64,000 nt of DNA, taken from the NCBI GenBank assembly GCA_964573155.1, contig CAZNIN010000001.1:16599-80598 (forward strand). The letters run 5' to 3'. The number at the start of each line of letters is the position of its first letter. The stretch's first letter is position 1. Under the pieces are notes generated by a model. The model made no database searches. It was not told the DNA's origin and saw only the letters and a list, made by a program, of their open reading frames with translations. A program made the position numbers and the translations under genes. The stretch comes from JAGQNK01 sp964573155 (lineage in GTDB: Bacteria; Patescibacteriota; Saccharimonadia; Saccharimonadales; JAGQNK01). Of the stretch, positions 60,879 through 64,000 are shown piece by piece.

Positions 60879-61510
60879 TGGGACAAAAAGTCAATCCAAT
60901 TAGCATGCGTCTCCAGGTAAACAAGAACTGGCGCAGCAAGTGGTTTGCGAACAAGCAGGACTACGCCAAGTTCCTGAACCAAGACCTGGAAGTTCGCAAG
61001 CTAATTCAAGACAAAGTTGGTAGCCGTGGTGCTATCAATCAAGTAGACATTGAACGTTCGCCAAATCTAGTATCGGTTACGATTACGACTGCCAAAGCTG
61101 GTGTCGTCATTGGCCGCGGTGGTGCGGGCGCTCAAGAACTAAAGGCTTCTATTGAAAAGATTTATGGAATTCCAGTTCGCGTTAATATCGAGGAAATCAA
61201 GAAGCCTGAGCTATATGCCAAGCTTGTCGCAGAAAACATCGCTCATCAACTGGAACGCCGTATAGCTTTTCGGCGTGCTATGAAACAGGCGGCAGCGGCA
61301 ACTATGCGATCAGGTGCAAAAGGTATTCGTATCGAGGTTTCTGGACGTCTTGGCGGCGCTGAAATGAGTCGCAAAGAAAAGACCGTGGAGGGATCCGTGC
61401 CATTGCATACACTACGTGCGGATGTTGACTACCATGCTGCCCGTGCTAAATACCCGGGATCTGGTATCATCGGCATCAAGGTGTGGATTTATAAAGGGGA
61501 GGTAAACTAA
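60878..61510 (+). CDS. rpsC: 30S ribosomal protein S3 (uS3)
   Basis: 210 residues. mRNA-entry protein. The KH domain has VVIGRGGAGAQELKASIEKIYG. The C-terminal domain has FRRAMKQAAAATMRSGAKGIRIEVSGRLGGAEMSR and ARAKYPGSGIIGIKVWIYKGE, typical of S3. Overlaps rplV by 1 nt; rplP follows 1 nt after the stop. Confidence 0.98.
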   Translation: MGQKVNPISMRLQVNKNWRSKWFANKQDYAKFLNQDLEVRKLIQDKVGSRGAINQVDIERSPNLVSVTITTAKAGVVIGRGGAGAQELKASIEKIYGIPVRVNIEEIKKPELYAKLVAENIAHQLERRIAFRRAMKQAAAATMRSGAKGIRIEVSGRLGGAEMSRKEKTVEGSVPLHTLRADVDYHAARAKYPGSGIIGIKVWIYKGEVN

Positions 61511-61511
61511 C

Positions 61512-61925
61512 ATGTTGCTACCAAACCGAACTAAACACCGCAAAGTTTTCAAGGGACGTGTGCGTGGGCCAGCTACAAGCGGCAACTACATCGCTTTCGG
61601 GCAGTACGCCCTCCAGGCTCAGGGTCACGAAAGAATTACCTCACGCCAGATCGAGTCTGCTCGTCAGGCAATGACACGCTATGTCAAACGTGGTGGTAAG
61701 ATTTGGATCCGTATTTTTCCTCATACACCGGTGAGCCGCAAGGCGCTGGGTACCAAAATGGGTAGTGGAAAAGGTAATCCCGAGTTTTTCGTAGCCAAAG
61801 TACGTCCTGGAACCATCATGTTCGAAATGCAGGGAGTGCCCGAAGAAGTTGCTCGTGAAGCAATGCGATTGGCTGCGCACAAGCTGCCAGTCAAGACTAA
61901 GTTCTTGGTTAAGGAGGAGGCTTAA
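61512..61925 (+). CDS. rplP: 50S ribosomal protein L16 (uL16)
   Basis: 137 residues. LLPNRTKHRKVFKGRVRG at the N-terminus, then FGQYALQAQGHERITSRQIE, GGKIWIRIFPHTPVSRKALGTKMGSGKGNPEFFVAKVRPG, all typical of L16. Binds near the A site of the 50S. ATG lies 1 nt after the rpsC stop; rpmC starts 4 nt after its own stop. Confidence 0.98.
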   Translation: MLLPNRTKHRKVFKGRVRGPATSGNYIAFGQYALQAQGHERITSRQIESARQAMTRYVKRGGKIWIRIFPHTPVSRKALGTKMGSGKGNPEFFVAKVRPGTIMFEMQGVPEEVAREAMRLAAHKLPVKTKFLVKEEA

Positions 61926-61929
61926 GATC

Positions 61930-62130
61930 ATGAAGATTGTTGATATTCGAAAGAAATCTACCGCCGAGCTGACAACTGAGAGCACCAAGCTTCGTGAGGA
62001 GATTGCAGAATTAAAGCGCCGTTTGCACATGGGCGAAGTTCAAAATGTACGTGTCATTCGCGAAAAGCGAAAAGACTTGGCGCGTATGTTGACAGTCCTG
62101 AGCGAACAGTTAACTAAGGAGACCGTGTAA
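61930..62130 (+). CDS. rpmC: 50S ribosomal protein L29 (uL29)
   Basis: 66-residue two-helix protein near the exit tunnel. KIVDIRKKSTAELTTES, LREEIAELKRRLHMGEVQNVR and IREKRKDLARMLTVLSE match the family. ATG 61930 lies behind AAGGAGG of the rplP 3' end. The stop overlaps the rpsQ ATG by 1 nt. Confidence 0.95.
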   Translation: MKIVDIRKKSTAELTTESTKLREEIAELKRRLHMGEVQNVRVIREKRKDLARMLTVLSEQLTKETV

Positions 62131-62450
62131 TGGCAAAGACATTCGTAGGTGTGGTGTCTTCTGATAAGGCTGACAAGACCATTGTCGTCAAGGTCGCTAC
62201 ACGGAAGACACACCCGATATATAAGAAACAGTACACTTCAACCAAGAAGTTTATGGCGCATGACGAGCAGAATAACGCTCATATCGGCGACAAAGTTATT
62301 ATCAGTGAGACAAAGCCACTCAGTGCCCGCAAACGATTTACTCTCGACAAGGTTCTTGAGCGCGCTGCCATAAGTCATGTTGAAGAACTCGCTCCAGAAA
62401 TCGCTGAAGTTGTCGGCGAAAAGAAGGAAGACGCGGAGGAGGAGAAATAG
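62130..62450 (+). CDS. rpsQ: 30S ribosomal protein S17 (uS17)
   Basis: 106 residues. The OB-fold core has KTFVGVVSSDKADKTIVVKVATRKTHPIYKK and AHIGDKVIISETKPLSARKRF. The final 25 residues form an acidic tail (LAPEIAEVVGEKKEDAEEEK) beyond the usual S17 end. The GGAGGAG inside that tail is the Shine-Dalgarno for rplN, 1 nt after the stop. Confidence 0.96.
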   Translation: MAKTFVGVVSSDKADKTIVVKVATRKTHPIYKKQYTSTKKFMAHDEQNNAHIGDKVIISETKPLSARKRFTLDKVLERAAISHVEELAPEIAEVVGEKKEDAEEEK

Positions 62451-62451
62451 T

Positions 62452-62820
62452 ATGATTCAACAGGAATCCCGCCTCATTGTCTGTGACAACAGTGGCGCAA
62501 AAGAAATTCTCTGCATCCGAGTACTTGGTGGCACACGTCGTCGTTACGCGCGTGTGGGAGATATTATTACCGCTACAGTCAAACAGGCGAGCCCGACGGG
62601 TAACGTAAAGAAAAAAACAGTCGTCCGCGCAGTAGTCGTTCGCACACGCGACGCTATCAAGCGCAAAGATGGTTCGACAATTCGTTTCGACGATAACGCA
62701 GCTGTCATAATTGGGGACGACAAGAACCCTAAGGCCACACGTATCTTTGGACCTGTTCCACGAGAATTGCGTGATATGGGCTACAGTAAGATCATCAGCC
62801 TTGCACCGGAGGTACTATAA
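62452..62820 (+). CDS. rplN: 50S ribosomal protein L14 (uL14)
   Basis: 122 residues, the standard length. MIQQESRLIVCDNSGAKEI, RRYARVGDIITATVKQASP, VVVRTRDAIKRKDGSTIRFDDNAAV and RIFGPVPRELRD are canonical. Its stop overlaps rplX by 1 nt (TAATG). Confidence 0.98.
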   Translation: MIQQESRLIVCDNSGAKEILCIRVLGGTRRRYARVGDIITATVKQASPTGNVKKKTVVRAVVVRTRDAIKRKDGSTIRFDDNAAVIIGDDKNPKATRIFGPVPRELRDMGYSKIISLAPEVL

Positions 62821-63146
62821 TGAGCGAACAAGTATATAAGATCCGACTAAAAAAGGGTGATACGGTTGTGGTTCGCTCTGGCAAATATAAAGGCAAGAGT
62901 GGCAAGGTTCTCTCTGTACACCCCAATCTGAACGCAGTGACTGTCGAAGGAATTAATATCGTCAAAAAGCATCAGAAGCCAAATAAGGCTCATCCACAAG
63001 GCGGGATTATAGAGATTACCAAGCCGATCGCAGTGAACAAGGTTGGTATTAGTGATGGCGGTAAGCCGTCTCGTGTGGGCTACAAGATAGACGACAAGGG
63101 CAACAAAACCCGCATCGCTAAAAAGAGTGGAAAGGAGATAAAGTAA
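62820..63146 (+). CDS. rplX: 50S ribosomal protein L24 (uL24)
   Basis: 108 residues. A KOW motif near the N-terminus (KKGDTVVVRSGKYKGKSGKVL) and VEGINIVKKHQKPN, followed by GGIIEITKPIAVNKVGI, identify L24, an early 50S assembly initiator. No zinc-finger cysteines are expected or seen. Overlaps rplE by 1 nt. Confidence 0.97.
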   Translation: MSEQVYKIRLKKGDTVVVRSGKYKGKSGKVLSVHPNLNAVTVEGINIVKKHQKPNKAHPQGGIIEITKPIAVNKVGISDGGKPSRVGYKIDDKGNKTRIAKKSGKEIK

Positions 63147-63733
63147 TGGCAGAGACAAAGACCGCGACTAAGACAGTTGCTACTACTGCTCGCCTGAAAG
63201 TTCTCTATAACACTCAGGTGGCAGCTGAATTGCAGAAAGAGCTTGGACTAGACAACGCAAATCAGGTTCCAAAGCTAGAGAAAGTCGTTTTAAACGTCGG
63301 CCTAGGCAAGGCAAAAGACGACAAGAAGATCATGGAAGTTGCCGCAAACACGCTTCGTAAAATAACCGGTCAACAACCGATTGAAACTGTTGCCAAAAAT
63401 TCTATTGCCGGCTTTAAGCTACGGGAAGGCAATAAAATTGGCCTCAAGCTTACACTTCGTGATGAAAGAATGTATGAGTTCATGGACAGATTGCTCAACA
63501 TTGTCATGCCACGTCTTCGTGACTTCCATGGTGTGAGCACAAAAGCTTTCGATAAGTCTGGGAACTACTCGCTCGGTTTGACCGATCAGTCAGTATTTCC
63601 GGAGCTGAGCTTCGAAGAAACAACCAATCCTCACGGAATTCAGGTGGTTTTTGTAATCAAATGTCAGGAACCTGCACATGCGCGAGCATTGCTTGAAAAA
63701 CTTGGCATGCCGTTCGAAAAGGAGAAGAAGTAA
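63146..63733 (+). CDS. rplE: 50S ribosomal protein L5 (uL5)
   Basis: 195 residues. 5S rRNA-binding protein. Core motifs are QVPKLEKVVLNVGLGKA, LRKITGQQPIETVAKNSIAGFKLREG, GLKLTLRDERMYEFMDRLLNI and FPELSFEE. A Thr/Ala/Lys-rich N-terminal extension (residues 1-18) precedes the usual start. Overlaps rpsN by 1 nt. Confidence 0.98.
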   Translation: MAETKTATKTVATTARLKVLYNTQVAAELQKELGLDNANQVPKLEKVVLNVGLGKAKDDKKIMEVAANTLRKITGQQPIETVAKNSIAGFKLREGNKIGLKLTLRDERMYEFMDRLLNIVMPRLRDFHGVSTKAFDKSGNYSLGLTDQSVFPELSFEETTNPHGIQVVFVIKCQEPAHARALLEKLGMPFEKEKK

Positions 63734-64000
63734 TGGCTAGAAAATCAAACATTGCTCGTGATCTCAAGCGCCAAAAGATGATTCAGAAGTACGCCAAGAA
63801 GCGTGCAGAATTAAAGGCAATGGGCGACCGCGAAGGCCTCCACTTGCTCCCACGTAACAGTGCGCCAAGTCGCAGAAAGAACCGATGCGCTGAAACTGGT
63901 CGACCGCACGCGTATATGCGTCAGTTTGGCCTGAGCCGTATTAGTTTCCGCGAGCATGCAAGCAAGGGAGAAATCCCTGGTGTAACGAAATCAAGTTGGT
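63733..64000 (+). CDS. rpsN: 30S ribosomal protein S14 (uS14), zinc-free type, stop just outside window
   Basis: 89 codons are visible, ending KSSW at the window edge followed by a T, so the stop codon probably begins at 64000. MARKSNIARDLKRQKM and the 89-residue length mark the long C-minus form. The zinc-binding C-x-x-C pairs of the short form are absent: only NRCAETGRPHAYMRQFGLSRISFRE is present. This fits the general lack of zinc ligands seen in RpoC here. Confidence 0.95.
   Translation, partial: MARKSNIARDLKRQKMIQKYAKKRAELKAMGDREGLHLLPRNSAPSRRKNRCAETGRPHAYMRQFGLSRISFREHASKGEIPGVTKSSW

Noticed and set aside
1..64000. Alternative genetic code (UGA as glycine, as in SR1/Gracilibacteria)
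   Set aside because: TGA is used as a true stop with ATGA overlaps (11571-11573, 33164-33166, 36300-36302), and glycine positions use GGN.

Overview
The window reads as a chromosomal segment of a Candidate Phyla Radiation bacterium, most likely Candidatus Saccharibacteria (TM7). The evidence is the mix of small lineage-style hypothetical proteins, a YtxH/DUF5665 small-gene cluster, a type IV pilus ATPase, a large class A PBP, a MARLP/GTWG-type beta-helix protein, and the absence of biosynthetic operons. TGA and TAG act as stops, so the code is standard, not the UGA=Gly code of SR1/Gracilibacteria. No rRNA, transposase, prophage or CRISPR array is visible. Three runs of exactly 100 N (21724-21823, 29201-29300, 60710-60809) are scaffold gaps of unknown true size; each interrupts a gene.

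Layout. 1-1441: end of galU and three small envelope-type genes. 1516-9621: dnaE, a CAP-domain surface protein, a SPOUT methyltransferase, a PilB/GspE ATPase and malic enzyme. 9726-12649: rplS, a divergent hypothetical, rnhB-yraN and a membrane protein. 12727-22657: M1 aminopeptidase, nusA, clpC, an HExxH protein, radA and a PIN-TRAM protein. 22654-34471: PBP1A, tyrS, a methyltransferase, the beta-helix protein, recG, rsmD and a PyrF-like protein. 34612-38066: tRNA-Leu(UAG), a 19-codon leader ORF with an intrinsic terminator, then a hisS operon. 38108-40620: trigger factor, two small genes and clpP. 40889-63999: rpoB-rpoC, then the str and S10 ribosomal clusters in ancestral order but interrupted by non-ribosomal genes.

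How it works together. Most of the window is core information processing (replication, repair, transcription, translation, proteolysis) with some envelope functions and a small polysaccharide module (GT4 plus six-hairpin glycosidase). clpC and clpP each carry an exact CIRCE operator whose 9-nt spacer holds the -35 box, so one HrcA-type heat-shock circuit probably controls both partners.

Main points for a second look: (i) a possible peptide-based attenuator in front of the hisS operon; (ii) RpoC without any of the ligands of its two zinc sites, with a zinc-free S14 and a PilB lacking its tetracysteine site; (iii) -10 boxes only 6-9 nt upstream of many start codons, suggesting widespread leaderless mRNAs; (iv) a 16-nt sequence shared at the ends of S12, L23 and L22 that fuses a KESK tail, a Shine-Dalgarno and an overlapping start; (v) TyrRS with QIGN in place of HIGH.
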